64,000 nucleotides of DNA from Streptomyces sp. NBC_00353 (GTDB taxonomy: Bacteria; Actinomycetota; Actinomycetes; Streptomycetales; Streptomycetaceae). The notes under the pieces were generated by a model. It worked only from the letters and a program-made list of their open reading frames with translations. It had not been told where the DNA came from and ran no database searches. Positions 1 to 9,613 of the stretch are shown one piece after another. The stretch covers positions 6,507,501 through 6,571,500 of the forward strand of contig NZ_CP107985.1 of assembly GCF_036108815.1 (NCBI RefSeq), read 5' to 3'. The position numbers and the translations under genes are program-made. Within the stretch, counting starts at the first letter, position 1, and each line of letters opens with the position of its first letter.

Positions 1-1
1 G

Positions 2-799
2 CTCCCCGCGGGCCCGGCCACGCTCGCCGAGGTGAAGGCCGCGTACGAGGAACAGCTCGCCCTGGTCGAGGAGAGTGGCGCCCAGGCCATCCTGATGGCG
101 TCCCGCGCCCTCGCCGCCGCGGCGAACGGCCCCGAGGACTACCTGGAAACGTACGCACACCTGCTGCGCCAGGCCTCGGAGCCGGTCGTCCTGCACTGGC
201 TCGGCCCGATGTTCGACCCGGCTCTGGAGGGCTACTGGGGTTCGACGGACCTCGACGCCGCCACCGACACGTTCCTGAAGGTCATCGCGGAACACCCGGA
301 CAAGGTCGACGGCATCAAGATCTCGCTCCTCGACGCCGAGCGCGAGATCGACGTACGCCGCCGCCTTCCCAGCGGGGTGCGCTGCTACACCGGCGACGAC
401 TTCAACTACCCCGAGCTGATCGCGGGCGACGACCGCGGCTTCAGCCACGCGCTGCTCGGCATCTTCGACCCGCTCGGTCCGCTGGCCGCCCACGCGGTGC
501 GCGTCCTGGACACCGGGGACGTCCAGGGCTTCCGTGAACTCCTCGACCCGACGGTCGAGTTGTCCCGGCACCTGTTCCGGACGCCCACCCGCTTCTACAA
601 GACGGGCGTGGTCTTCCTCGCCTGGCTGGCCGGCCACCAGGACCACTTCACGATGGTGGGCGGCCTCCAGTCCGCCCGCTCACTGCCGCATCTGGCGAAG
701 GCCTACGAACTCGCCGACCGGCTGGGCCTGTTCCCCGACCCGGAGCTGGCCGAATCCCGGATGCGCGCCCTGCTCACGGTCAACGGAGGTGTCCGGTGA
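2..799 (+). CDS. DUF993 / dihydrodipicolinate-synthase-like protein (5' end outside window)
   Basis: The reading frame is open from base 2, so the N-terminus lies outside the window; an internal GTG at 32 is not a convincing start. The protein matches the actinobacterial DUF993 family, which has the TIM-barrel fold of dihydrodipicolinate synthase/N-acetylneuraminate lyase. The segment VDGIKISLLD carries the Lys expected to form a Schiff base with a keto-acid substrate. It ends in a GTGA overlap with the next gene, a TIM-barrel isomerase, so the two are translationally coupled. Such pairs sit in sugar or cyclitol catabolic operons, usually behind a Gfo/Idh/MocA dehydrogenase that would lie to the left. 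The substrate cannot be read from sequence. A keto-acid aldolase step in sugar or inositol-like breakdown is inferred. Confidence 0.8.
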   Translation, partial: LPAGPATLAEVKAAYEEQLALVEESGAQAILMASRALAAAANGPEDYLETYAHLLRQASEPVVLHWLGPMFDPALEGYWGSTDLDAATDTFLKVIAEHPDKVDGIKISLLDAEREIDVRRRLPSGVRCYTGDDFNYPELIAGDDRGFSHALLGIFDPLGPLAAHAVRVLDTGDVQGFRELLDPTVELSRHLFRTPTRFYKTGVVFLAWLAGHQDHFTMVGGLQSARSLPHLAKAYELADRLGLFPDPELAESRMRALLTVNGGVR

Positions 800-1626
800 C
801 GGACCTGTCGCGTCTGAGCATCAACCAGGAGACCGTCAAGCAGTGGTCGCTGCCCGAGCTCACCGAGGGCTGCGTCAAGGCGGGCATCGACAAGGTCGGG
901 CTGTGGCGGGCCCCTGTCCAGGAGTACGGAGTCGAGCGCACCGCCCAACTCCTCGCCGACGCCGGGATCTCCGTCACCAGCCTCTGCAGGGGCGGCTTCT
1001 TCACCGCACTCGACCCGGCCGAACGGGCCCGCGCCCTGGACGACAACCGCGCCGCGATCGACGAGGCTGCGGCCCTGTCCACCGACACCCTGGTCCTGGT
1101 CTCCGGCGGCCTCCCGGCGGGCAGCCGCGACCTCCACGGCGCCCGCGAACGCATCGCGGAAGCGCTCGCCGAGCTGGGTCCGTACGCACAGGAGCAAGGC
1201 GTCCGCCTGGCGATCGAACCGCTGCACCCGATGTTCGCCTCGGACCGTTGCGTCGTCTCCACCCTGTCCCAGGCCCTGGACATCGCCGAGCGCTTCCCGG
1301 CGGAGCAGGTCGGCGTGGTCGTCGACACGTACCACATCTGGTGGGACGACCAGGCAGCCGCACAGATCGCCCGGGCCGGTGCGGGCGACCGTATCCACTC
1401 GTTCCAGCTGGCGGACTGGATCACCCCGCTCCCGGCGGGCGTACTGGTCGGACGGGGTCAACTCGGCGACGGAAGCGTCGACTTCCGCGCATTCCGCGAG
1501 ATGGTCGAGGCCACCGGCTTCACCGGTCCGATCGAGGTGGAGATCTTCAACGAGGGCCTGTGGGCGCGGGACGGCGCCGAAGTTCTCGCGGAGGTCGCGG
1601 CCCGGTACGTCGAGCACGCCTGCTGA
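796..1626 (+). CDS. Sugar phosphate isomerase/epimerase family TIM-barrel protein
   Basis: A 276-residue protein of the xylose-isomerase-like TIM-barrel family (IolE/IolI/hydroxypyruvate isomerase type). Metal-binding acids and histidines appear in the usual order: AIEPLHP, VVDTYHIWW, and VEVEIFNEG near the C-terminus. The GTG start at 796 overlaps the preceding stop (GTGA), so both genes belong to one operon. It probably isomerises or epimerises a keto-sugar or keto-cyclitol for the upstream aldolase-like protein. The iol genes about 12 kb to the right suggest a cyclitol-related substrate, but this is context only. A strong hairpin follows at 1762-1805. Confidence 0.8.
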   Translation: MTDLSRLSINQETVKQWSLPELTEGCVKAGIDKVGLWRAPVQEYGVERTAQLLADAGISVTSLCRGGFFTALDPAERARALDDNRAAIDEAAALSTDTLVLVSGGLPAGSRDLHGARERIAEALAELGPYAQEQGVRLAIEPLHPMFASDRCVVSTLSQALDIAERFPAEQVGVVVDTYHIWWDDQAAAQIARAGAGDRIHSFQLADWITPLPAGVLVGRGQLGDGSVDFRAFREMVEATGFTGPIEVEIFNEGLWARDGAEVLAEVAARYVEHAC

Positions 1627-1761
1627 GAGCGGGTGCGAGGCGGTCGGGCAAAGAGATCGCAAAGGCGTGCAACCCTTTGGTGGCCTGCCCTGTCGTATCT
1701 TGCGTCGGGCGCTTCCGGGGAGGGATCCGGGGGGATCGGGAAGCCCTGATGAGGGTGGGGG

Positions 1762-1805
1762 AAAGCGAGAGGGGCCCGGTCTTCGACCGGGCCCCATTTC
1801 GCTTT
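1762..1805. terminator. Bidirectional terminator hairpin
   Basis: A perfect stem GGGGCCCGGTC/GACCGGGCCCC (1771-1781 and 1785-1795) with a 3-nt loop. An outer stem AAAGCGA/TCGCTTT lies at 1762-1768 and 1799-1805, ending in a short T run. It sits between the rightward isomerase gene and the leftward transglycosylase gene, so it can stop both. Confidence 0.85.
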
Positions 1806-1894
1806 ACCGGGCCTGTTCCGTTCGTCTCCTGCAACCGGCCGGCCCGGACCGGGCCGGTTCGGCAGCCGTCGGGACCGGCTTCGGCGCCGGCTGA

Positions 1895-2362
1895 TCAGTA
1901 GGCCGAGTTGACGTTGTCTATCGAGCCGTAGCGGTGGGCCGCGTAGTTGCAGGCGGCGGTGATGTTGGCGACCGGGTCGTAGATGTTCCACGAGGTGCCG
2001 GGGACGTGGTACGTCTTGAATGTGGGGTCGATGACCTGGAGCAGGCCCTTGGACGGGATGCCCTTGGCGGCGTTGGAGTCCCAGTTGTTGATGGCGTTCG
2101 GGTTGCCGCTCGACTCGCGCATCAGGTTGCGGTAGATGCCGTTGTAGGAGCCCGGGATGCCCTTGGCGTGCATGATCTCCAGCGACTGGTTGATCCAGGT
2201 GCTGACGTTGCCGGTGGACTGGGCGGGGGTGGCGGCCGAGGCGGCCGGAGCACCGGCGACGGTGCAGGCCGCGATCGCGGTACCGGCGGTGACCATGCCC
2301 AGCGTGATCTTCTTGATCTGGGTCATGTGAGCGAACTTCTTGGACATCGCGGAGATCTGCAT
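1895..2362 (-). CDS. Secreted lytic transglycosylase-like (SLT domain) protein
   Basis: A 155-residue exported protein. The N-terminus has a basic stretch, a hydrophobic core (about residues 18-32) and an Ala-rich cleavage region around PAASAATP. The mature part has the soluble lytic transglycosylase signature: catalytic Glu in NLMRESSGNPNAIN, then SKGLLQVIDPTFKTY and the NITAACNYA segment. These match the small streptomycete SLT proteins related to resuscitation-promoting-factor type wall hydrolases. It should cleave peptidoglycan glycan strands outside the membrane. A GAGAGG ribosome site precedes the ATG at 2362. The C-terminus RYGSIDNVNSAY is normal for the family. Confidence 0.88.
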   Translation of the reverse strand: MQISAMSKKFAHMTQIKKITLGMVTAGTAIAACTVAGAPAASAATPAQSTGNVSTWINQSLEIMHAKGIPGSYNGIYRNLMRESSGNPNAINNWDSNAAKGIPSKGLLQVIDPTFKTYHVPGTSWNIYDPVANITAACNYAAHRYGSIDNVNSAY

Positions 2363-2802
2363 CGGAATTACCTCTCCCGTGGGGATGCCAAGAATTGTTA
2401 AGCGAGTTCAAACTTCCGGTCAATGACCCTCCTTACTATCGGAATACGTACAGGGATCGGGCAACAGTGGACAAAATTGCCGTAAACAGGCCATAGAGCG
2501 GGCTCTTTGTCCTACTAAGTCGCATCATGGTGACGCGCGTCATATCACTCACGTCACACGACAGAAGTGTTAAATCGCCCTAAAACGGACATGGATATAT
2601 CGCCCCTGAACCACACAAAGAAACCCCGCTATTCGCCCCGCGTAATGAATGGAAACGGGGCGTAATGAAAGTCGGTCGGCCTATTCGGAGTGACCGGGGG
2701 GCGTGCGGGGGAGGCAGGGGCGCGCGACTGGCGGCGCGGGGAGGGCCCCGAAGTCGGTGACTGCGCGTGTGGAGTGTCGGTGGCGCCCGATACCGTCGGC
2801 TC
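2363..2802. other. Divergent intergenic region, no gene seen
   Basis: This 440-bp region lies between the leftward transglycosylase gene and the rightward helicase gene and is clearly less GC-rich than its surroundings. It holds a perfect 12-bp palindrome TGACGCGCGTCA at 2531-2542 and a 10-bp direct repeat GCGTAATGAA at 2640-2649 and 2660-2669 (20-bp period). I looked for the ydaO/c-di-AMP riboswitch that controls some streptomycete wall hydrolases and did not find it. No convincing coding frame is present. Confidence 0.6.
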
Positions 2803-5103
2803 ATGTCCAACATGGCCGTCCTCGAAGGGGTCCTGGAGCGGATCACCTATGCCAACGAGGAGAACGGGTACACGGTCGCCCGCGTCGACACAGGTCGGGG
2901 CGGTGGTGATCTCCTCACGGTGGTCGGCTCGCTGCTCGGCGCGCAGGTCGGGGAGTCGCTGCGGATGGAGGGGCGCTGGGGGTCGCACTCCCAGTACGGC
3001 AAGCAGTTCACGGTGGAGAACTACACGACCGTGCTGCCCGCCACGATCCAGGGCATCCGCCGCTATCTCGGCTCCGGACTGATCAAGGGCATCGGCCCGG
3101 TGATGGCCGACCGGATCACCACCCACTTCGGTGTCGACACGCTCGACATCATCGAGCAGCAGCCGAAGCGGCTCGTCGAGGTCCCCGGGCTCGGGCCGAA
3201 GCGGACGAAGATGATCGCCGCCGCCTGGGAGGAACAGAAGGCGATCAAGGAGGTGATGGTCTTCCTCCAGGGGGTCGGCGTCTCCACCTCCATCGCCGTC
3301 CGCATCTACAAGAAGTACGAGGACGCGTCGATCTCCGTCGTCAAGAACCAGCCCTACCGGCTGGCCGCAGACGTCTGGGGCATCGGCTTCCTCACCGCCG
3401 ACAAGATCGCGCAGGCGGTCGGTATCCCGCACGACAGCCCGGAGCGGGTCAAGGCCGGCCTGCAGTACGCGCTGTCGCAATCCACCGACCAGGGCCACTG
3501 TTTCCTCCCGGAGGAGCGGCTTATCGCCGACGCGGTCAAGCTGCTCCAGGTCGATACGGGGCTGGTCATCGAGTGCCTCGCCGAACTGGCCGAGGATCCG
3601 GAGGGGGTTGTACGGGAGAAGGTGCCGTCGCCCGAGGGCGGCGAGCCGATCACCGCCATCTACCTCGTACCGTTTCACCGTGCCGAGGTCGCCCTCGCTG
3701 CCCAGGTGCAGCGGCTGCTGCGGACGCCCGAGGACCGGATGCCCGCCTTCCAGGACGTGGACTGGGGCAAGGCGCTGACATGGCTGGCGGGCCGTACAGG
3801 GGCGACGCTCGCCCCCGAGCAGGAGGCCGCCGTCCGGCTCGCGCTCAGCCGGAAGGTGGCCGTGCTGACCGGCGGACCCGGCTGCGGGAAGTCGTTCACC
3901 GTTCGCTCCATCGTCGAGCTGGCCCGCGCCAAACGCGCCAAGGTCGTTCTGGCCGCGCCCACCGGGCGGGCGGCGAAACGGCTGTCCGAGCTGACCGGGG
4001 CCGAGGCGTCCACCGTGCACCGGCTGCTGGAGCTCAAGCCGGGCGGGGACGCGGCGTACGACCGGGACCGTCCGCTGGACGCCGATCTGGTCGTCGTCGA
4101 CGAGGCGTCGATGCTCGATCTGCTGCTGGCCAACAAGCTTCTGAAGGCCGTGGCACCCGGTGCCCATCTGCTGCTCGTCGGGGACGTCGACCAGCTGCCG
4201 TCGGTCGGCGCGGGGGAGGTGCTGCGCGATCTGCTCGCTGAGGGCGGCCCCGTTCCGGCGGTCCGGCTGACGACGATCTTCCGCCAGGCCCAGAAGTCCG
4301 GCGTCGTCACCAACGCGCACCGGATCAACTCCGGAGTGCCGCCCCTCACTCAGGGCCTCGACGACTTCTTCCTCTTCGTCGAGGACGAGACGGAGGACGC
4401 GGGTGTGCTCGCGGTGGACGTCGCGGCCCGCCGCATCCCGGCCAGATTCGGCCTCGACCCCAGGCGTGACGTGCAGGTCCTCGCCCCCATGCACCGCGGC
4501 CCGGCCGGTGCCGGCCACCTCAACGGCCTGCTGCAACAGGTCATCACCCCGGGCCGCCCCGACCTGCCCGAGAAGCGGTTCGGCGGCCGGGTCTTCCGTG
4601 TCGGCGACAAGGTGACCCAAATCAGAAACAACTACGACAAGGGGGAGAACGGCGTCTTCAACGGCACGGTCGGCGTCGTCACTTCGCTCGACCTGGACGA
4701 GCAGAAACTGACGGTCCTCACGGACGAGGACGAGGAGATCCCGTACGACTTCGACGAGCTGGACGAGCTGGCCCACGCGTACGCCATGACGATCCATCGT
4801 TCCCAGGGCAGCGAATACCCGGCCGTCGTCGTCCCCGTCACCAAGAGCGCCTGGATGATGCTCCAGCGAAACCTGCTGTACACGGCTGTGACGAGGGCCA
4901 AGAAGCTCGTCGTGCTGGTCGGCTCACGGCAGGCGATCGGACAGGCGGTCCGGACAGTTTCCGCAGGCAGACGCTGTACGGCGCTGGATTACCGGTTGCG
5001 CGGAGGGTCCGGCGGAGGATCCCCGGAAAAAATGATCGATCAAATCGGTGGGAAACATCACGGAGCCCTTCCGGAACCGGAGTCAAGGGGGCAGGATGAG
5101 TAA
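2803..5103 (+). CDS. recD2: ATP-dependent RecD2-like DNA helicase
   Basis: A 766-residue superfamily 1B helicase of the RecD2/TraA type. The N-terminal part has an OB-like region and helix-hairpin-helix repeats (KGIGPVMADRI, VPGLGPKRTKMI). The motor follows: Walker A GGPGCGKS at about 357-364, motif II VVDEASML, motif III GDVDQLPSVGAG, and the C-terminal UvrD-like motif AMTIHRSQGSEYP with TAVTRAKKL. RecD2 acts alone in replication-linked repair rather than as part of RecBCD. The ATG at 2803 is preferred over an in-frame GTG at 2767 because the family begins near MSNMAVLEGVLERITY. The last ~40 residues are Gly-rich and poorly conserved. Confidence 0.93.
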   Translation: MSNMAVLEGVLERITYANEENGYTVARVDTGRGGGDLLTVVGSLLGAQVGESLRMEGRWGSHSQYGKQFTVENYTTVLPATIQGIRRYLGSGLIKGIGPVMADRITTHFGVDTLDIIEQQPKRLVEVPGLGPKRTKMIAAAWEEQKAIKEVMVFLQGVGVSTSIAVRIYKKYEDASISVVKNQPYRLAADVWGIGFLTADKIAQAVGIPHDSPERVKAGLQYALSQSTDQGHCFLPEERLIADAVKLLQVDTGLVIECLAELAEDPEGVVREKVPSPEGGEPITAIYLVPFHRAEVALAAQVQRLLRTPEDRMPAFQDVDWGKALTWLAGRTGATLAPEQEAAVRLALSRKVAVLTGGPGCGKSFTVRSIVELARAKRAKVVLAAPTGRAAKRLSELTGAEASTVHRLLELKPGGDAAYDRDRPLDADLVVVDEASMLDLLLANKLLKAVAPGAHLLLVGDVDQLPSVGAGEVLRDLLAEGGPVPAVRLTTIFRQAQKSGVVTNAHRINSGVPPLTQGLDDFFLFVEDETEDAGVLAVDVAARRIPARFGLDPRRDVQVLAPMHRGPAGAGHLNGLLQQVITPGRPDLPEKRFGGRVFRVGDKVTQIRNNYDKGENGVFNGTVGVVTSLDLDEQKLTVLTDEDEEIPYDFDELDELAHAYAMTIHRSQGSEYPAVVVPVTKSAWMMLQRNLLYTAVTRAKKLVVLVGSRQAIGQAVRTVSAGRRCTALDYRLRGGSGGGSPEKMIDQIGGKHHGALPEPESRGQDE

Positions 5104-5232
5104 GTTCGCGGCACTGAGTGCCGTGAGTAGGTCCAATGGACGACCCCGAGTGCACTCTCCTGAGCCAAATGGGGGAGGGTGGAGACAGTCAGGGAACCTC
5201 GAAGAAGAGGCACTACGTCGGTGAGGGATGAC

Positions 5233-6522
5233 GTGAGCGACAACTCTGTAGTACTGCGGTACGGCGATGACGAGTACACCTACCCGGTGATCGACAGCAC
5301 CGTCGGCGACAAGGGCTTCGACATCGGGAAGCTCCGTGCAAATACCGGCCTGGTGACGCTGGACAGCGGATACGGCAACACCGCCGCATACAAATCCGCC
5401 ATCACCTATCTCGACGGTGAGCAGGGCATCCTGCGGTACCGCGGCTATCCCATCGAGCAGCTCGCCGAGCACTCGTCGTTCCTCGAGGTCGCGTACACGC
5501 TCATCAACGGTGAGCTTCCCAAGGTCGACGAGCTGTCGACCTTCAAGAACGAGATCACCCAGCACACGCTGCTGCACGAGGACGTCAAGCGGTTCTTCGA
5601 CGGCTTCCCGCGCGACGCCCACCCGATGGCCATGCTGTCCTCGGTCGTCAGCGCGCTGTCCACCTTCTACCAGGACAGCCACAACCCGTTCGACGAGGAG
5701 CAGCGTCACCTCTCGACGATCCGTCTGCTGGCCAAGCTGCCGACGATCGCCGCGTACGCGTACAAGAAGTCGATCGGGCACCCCTTCGTCTACCCGCGCA
5801 ACGACCTCGGGTACGTCGAGAACTTCCTGCGCATGACCTTCTCGGTCCCCGCCCAGGAGTACGAGCTGGACCCGGTCGTCGTCTCCGCGCTCGACAAGCT
5901 GCTCATCCTGCACGCGGACCACGAGCAGAACTGTTCGACCTCCACCGTGCGCCTGGTCGGCTCCTCGCAGGCGAACATGTTCGCCTCGATCTCCGCCGGC
6001 ATCTCGGCACTGTGGGGCCCGCTGCACGGTGGCGCCAACCAGTCGGTGCTGGAGATGCTCGAGGGCATCCAGGCCAACGGCGGCGATGTCGACTCCTTCA
6101 TCCGCAAGGTGAAGAACAAGGAGGACGGCGTCCGGCTGATGGGCTTCGGCCACCGCGTGTACAAGTCCTTCGACCCGCGCGCCAAGATCATCAAGGCCGC
6201 GGCCCATGACGTGCTGTCCGCGCTCGGCAAGTCCGACGAGCTGCTCGACATCGCGCTCAAGCTGGAGGAGCACGCGCTCTCCGACGAGTACTTCGTCTCG
6301 CGCAACCTCTACCCCAACGTGGACTTCTACACCGGTCTGATCTACCGGGCCATGGGCTTCCCGACCGAGATGTTCACCGTGCTCTTCGCGCTCGGCCGGC
6401 TCCCCGGCTGGATCGCCCAGTGGCACGAGATGATCAAGGAGCCGGGTTCCCGCATCGGCCGCCCGCGCCAGATCTACACCGGTGAGGTCCTGCGCGACTT
6501 CGTCCCGGTCGAGGGTCGCTGA
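5233..6522 (+). CDS. gltA: Citrate synthase
   Basis: A 429-residue type II citrate synthase of the hexameric GltA class, condensing acetyl-CoA and oxaloacetate in the TCA cycle. Key residues are visible: His in WGPLHGGANQ, His in GFGHRVYK and Asp in YPNVDFYTG, with the family C-terminus RPRQIYTGEVLRDF. The GTG at 5233 (MSDNSVVLRYGD) follows GAGGGA and matches known streptomycete starts. An upstream in-frame ATG at 5179 would add 18 basic residues not found in the family. The gene stands alone. Confidence 0.96.
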   Translation: MSDNSVVLRYGDDEYTYPVIDSTVGDKGFDIGKLRANTGLVTLDSGYGNTAAYKSAITYLDGEQGILRYRGYPIEQLAEHSSFLEVAYTLINGELPKVDELSTFKNEITQHTLLHEDVKRFFDGFPRDAHPMAMLSSVVSALSTFYQDSHNPFDEEQRHLSTIRLLAKLPTIAAYAYKKSIGHPFVYPRNDLGYVENFLRMTFSVPAQEYELDPVVVSALDKLLILHADHEQNCSTSTVRLVGSSQANMFASISAGISALWGPLHGGANQSVLEMLEGIQANGGDVDSFIRKVKNKEDGVRLMGFGHRVYKSFDPRAKIIKAAAHDVLSALGKSDELLDIALKLEEHALSDEYFVSRNLYPNVDFYTGLIYRAMGFPTEMFTVLFALGRLPGWIAQWHEMIKEPGSRIGRPRQIYTGEVLRDFVPVEGR

Positions 6523-7048
6523 GCTTCGTAGTACCCCCCAGCACCACCCCGGCCTCGGCGCCGGCTGCCTTCGCCCCGCGTACCGCGCTTCGCACAGAGC
6601 GCGGTGTCCGGGGCGATTTGCTTGCCCCGGACCGGAACCGCGAGCCCTGTCCAGGTACCGGTGTGGTCCGGCGAGCATCCGTACAGAGTGCGAGAAGCGC
6701 CCCGCCATCGATCCCCCCACGGGTCGACAGCGAGGCGCTTCCCATATCCCGGAGCGGATTCCCCCCACGGGATCCGGCCGGGCGTCTGTGGGAGCCGAAG
6801 CTCCTGGGTGTTCCTCGTACCACTGCGCTGTACCGCTGTTCCTCATGGCGGTCCGCCGGGGTACGTACGCACGGGAGGGCCGCTCAAAGCTCCCCGGTGC
6901 ACGTGCCCCGGCCAACGCTTGCCTGAAGCATCCCCCAAGACGCTTCGCCGGACGTCCCCCAAGACATCCTTGGCATCGCACTCTAAGACTCTCGAACCTG
7001 CTGAATGGTTACCCCAAAACCAATGTGATCTAAATCTCTTTGTGGAAA
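6523..7048. other. Convergent intergenic region, no gene seen
   Basis: This 526-bp region lies between the 3' ends of citrate synthase and copA. Besides the hairpin at 6606-6632 it holds an 11-bp direct repeat TCCCCCAAGAC at 6931-6941 and 6955-6965 and an AT-richer stretch at about 6980-7050. Several open frames cross it, but none has a ribosome site, sensible codon bias or a recognisable product. Confidence 0.55.
6606..6632 (+). terminator. Terminator-like hairpin after citrate synthase
   Basis: A perfect 9-bp stem GTCCGGGGC/GCCCCGGAC (6606-6614, 6624-6632) with a 9-nt loop, 84 bp after the citrate synthase stop. There is no T tract, as is usual in Streptomyces. Confidence 0.6.
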
Positions 7049-9466
7049 TCATGTGAAGGAGCGCAGTCGCAGGCTGTTCGTCACGACGAAGACCGATGAG
7101 AACGCCATCGCCGCTCCCGCAATCATAGGGTTGAGCAGGCCAAATGCCGCAAGGGGTAGGGCGAGTACGTTGTAGCCGAAGGCCCAGAAGAGGTTGCCCT
7201 TGATGGTGGCCAGCGTCCGCCGGGAGAGCCGGATGGCATCGGCAGCCACCTTCAGATCTCCACGAACGAGGGTGAGGTCGCTCGCCTCGATCGCGGCGTC
7301 CGTACCGGTACCCATCGCCAGCCCGAGATCCGCCGTGGCGAGGGCGGCAGCGTCGTTGACGCCGTCGCCGACCATCGCGACCGAACGGCCCTCGGCCTGC
7401 AGCCGCTCGATGACGTTCACCTTCTCCTCGGGCAGCACCTCGGCGTAGACCTCGTCGATGGAGACGGTACGGGCCACGGTGTCCGCCACGGCCCGGTTGT
7501 CACCGGTCAGCAGCACCGGCCGCAGGCCGAGAGCACGCAGGTCGGCCACTGCTGCCGCGCTGGAGTCCTTGATCGCGTCGGCGACCCCGAGGACGCCGCG
7601 CGCCTCGCCGTCCCAGGCGACGGCGATGGCCGTACGACCCCGGGCCGCCGTGTCCGCGAGGGCGGCGGACAGCGCCTCGGGGACGCCGATTCCGGCGTCG
7701 GTGAGCAGCTTCGGGCGCCCGACGAGGACCTGATGTCCGTCGACGGTGCCGCGCACCCCGAGCCCCGGGATATTGGCGAAGTCCTGGACGGCGGGCAGGG
7801 CGGTCCCGGTCCGCTCGCGGGCGCCGGTGGCGACCGCTTGGGCGATGGGGTGTTCGGAGGCGTGTTCCAGGGCGCCGGCCAGCCGCAGCACCTGCGCCTC
7901 GTCCGCCGCGGTGTCCGCTGCCACGTGGACGTCCAGCAGTGTCATCCGGCCGGTTGTGACGGTGCCGGTCTTGTCGAGGACGATCGTGTCGATGCGGCGT
8001 GTGGTCTCCAGGACCTCGGGCCCCTTGATCAGGATGCCGAGTTGCGCGCCGCGCCCCGTGCCGACCATGAGGGCGGTGGGTGTGGCGAGGCCGAGTGCGC
8101 ACGGGCAGGCGATGATCAGTACGGCGACGGCGGCGGTGAACGCGGCTGTGACGTCGTCGGTGAGAAGCAGCCAGACGACCAGGGTGACCAGCGCGATCAG
8201 CAGGACGACCGGGACGAAGACCGCCGAGATCCGGTCGGCGAGGCGCTGGGCCGCCGCCTTGCCGTTCTGCGCGTCCTCCACGAGCCTGGCCATCCGTGCC
8301 AGCTGGGTGTCGGCGCCGACCCGGGTGGCGCGCACGACGAGACGGCCGCCCGCGTTGAGCGTGGCACCGGTGACGGCGTCCCCGACGTTCACATCGACCG
8401 GCACGGACTCGCCGGTGAGCATGGACGCGTCGACGGCGGAGGCGCCCTCGACGACGGTGCCGTCGGTCGCGATCTTCTCGCCGGGACGGACGACGAAACG
8501 GTCGCCGACGGTCAGCCGGCCGACAGGGATACGCACCTCCGTGCCGCCCCGGAGGACGGAGACGTCCTTGGCGCCGAGATGCATCAGCGCGCGGAGGGCG
8601 GAACCGGCCTTCCGCTTGGACTTCGCCTCCAGATAGCGGCCCAGCAGGATGAAGGTGATGACCCCGGCGGCGACCTCCAGGTAGATCGTGGAGGAGCCCT
8701 CGGCGCGCGAGACGGTGAAGTCGAAGCCGTGCCGCATGCCGGTCATGCCGGCGTCGCCGAAGAACAGCGCCCAGAGCGACCAGCCGAAGGCGGCAAGGGT
8801 GCCGATCGAGACCAGGGTGTCCATGGTGGCCGCGCCGTGCCGGAGATTGGTCCAGCTGGCGCGGTGGAAGGGCAGGCCGCCCCAGACGACCACGGGGGCG
8901 GCGAGGGTGAGGGAGAGCCACTGCCAGTTGTCGAACTGGAAGGCGGGGACCATGGCCAGGAGGACGACGGGGGCGGCGAGGACGGCCGAGACGACGAGGC
9001 GCTGACGCAGGGCGGCGAGGGTGTCGGCGGCGCCGGTGTCCGCGGCGTCCGCAGTGTCTGTGGGGCGTGCGGAGGGTGTGGCGTCCACCGTGTCCTCGGT
9101 GCCTGCGGCTTCGCTGACAGTCTTTTCGGTGGGGTTCGTGTCGTGGGCCGGAGCCGTCCGCTCGGTCGCGGGTGGCGGTACGGCCGAGACGGGCGAGGTG
9201 GGCGGCGTCGGTGTGGGCCGCTGCAGCGGTTGCGCCGTGTAGCCGGTCTTCTCGACGGTGGCGATCACGTCATCGAGGCGGGTTCCGGCACCGAACTCGA
9301 CGCGGGCCTTCTCGGTCGCGTAGTTGACGGTGGCGGTGACGCCGTCCATCCGGTTGAGCTTCTTCTCGATGCGGGCCGCGCACGAGGCGCAGGTCATCCC
9401 GCCGATCGCGAGCTCGGCCTCCGAACTCGCGGCTGTCGGGGCCTCGGCCTCTGTTGCGCTGTACAT
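7049..9466 (-). CDS. copA: Copper-translocating P1B-type ATPase
   Basis: An 805-residue P1B-1 ATPase that exports Cu(I) across the cytoplasmic membrane. It has an N-terminal heavy-metal-associated domain with GMTCASC (about 22-28), then a Pro/Thr/Ala-rich linker (about 75-145) and eight membrane helices. The actuator motif LTGESVPV, the transport motif CPC at about 454-456, the phosphorylation motif DKTGT (Asp about 498) and GDGVND (about 700) follow in order. It lies directly downstream of copZ on the same strand, 147 bp away, and behind a CsoR-type operator, so it is most likely copper-induced with copZ. Confidence 0.95.
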   Translation of the reverse strand: MYSATEAEAPTAASSEAELAIGGMTCASCAARIEKKLNRMDGVTATVNYATEKARVEFGAGTRLDDVIATVEKTGYTAQPLQRPTPTPPTSPVSAVPPPATERTAPAHDTNPTEKTVSEAAGTEDTVDATPSARPTDTADAADTGAADTLAALRQRLVVSAVLAAPVVLLAMVPAFQFDNWQWLSLTLAAPVVVWGGLPFHRASWTNLRHGAATMDTLVSIGTLAAFGWSLWALFFGDAGMTGMRHGFDFTVSRAEGSSTIYLEVAAGVITFILLGRYLEAKSKRKAGSALRALMHLGAKDVSVLRGGTEVRIPVGRLTVGDRFVVRPGEKIATDGTVVEGASAVDASMLTGESVPVDVNVGDAVTGATLNAGGRLVVRATRVGADTQLARMARLVEDAQNGKAAAQRLADRISAVFVPVVLLIALVTLVVWLLLTDDVTAAFTAAVAVLIIACPCALGLATPTALMVGTGRGAQLGILIKGPEVLETTRRIDTIVLDKTGTVTTGRMTLLDVHVAADTAADEAQVLRLAGALEHASEHPIAQAVATGARERTGTALPAVQDFANIPGLGVRGTVDGHQVLVGRPKLLTDAGIGVPEALSAALADTAARGRTAIAVAWDGEARGVLGVADAIKDSSAAAVADLRALGLRPVLLTGDNRAVADTVARTVSIDEVYAEVLPEEKVNVIERLQAEGRSVAMVGDGVNDAAALATADLGLAMGTGTDAAIEASDLTLVRGDLKVAADAIRLSRRTLATIKGNLFWAFGYNVLALPLAAFGLLNPMIAGAAMAFSSVFVVTNSLRLRSFT

Positions 9467-9613
9467 GTCCGTACTCCTGAAATGCCGACCGGGCCGTTCC
9501 TGCCAGTATCTGCTGGTCGGTCCGGCCCGGCGGTAAAGGGTGGTGCGGGTGGTGCGAATGATGCGGGGTTGCGCGGGTCTGCGCAGGAGTGTTCAGGTGG
9601 GCCGGGACGGTAT

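Noticed and set aside
1670..1699. CAACC...CGTATC resembling an extracytoplasmic-sigma promoter
   Set aside because: The spacing is 19 bp and no gene starts downstream on that strand before the terminator.
534..1901. Long + strand frame overlapping the first two genes
   Set aside because: Arg/Pro/Gly-rich out-of-frame translation of two recognised enzymes.
2531..2542. Perfect 12-bp palindrome TGACGCGCGTCA
   Set aside because: Several 12-bp perfect palindromes are expected by chance in 64 kb. It is noted in the gap entry but not claimed as an operator.
2363..2600. Possible c-di-AMP (ydaO) riboswitch before the transglycosylase gene
   Set aside because: The conserved riboswitch blocks could not be found on the minus strand; only a small palindrome is present.
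2629..4797. Long open frame antisense to the RecD2 gene
   Set aside because: It mirrors the codon bias of the helicase gene, has no domain match and is rich in the Arg/Asp/Val composition typical of antisense frames in high-GC DNA.
5083..6981. Long open frame antisense to citrate synthase
   Set aside because: Same reason: an antisense shadow of a well-supported gene, with no start signal or known family.
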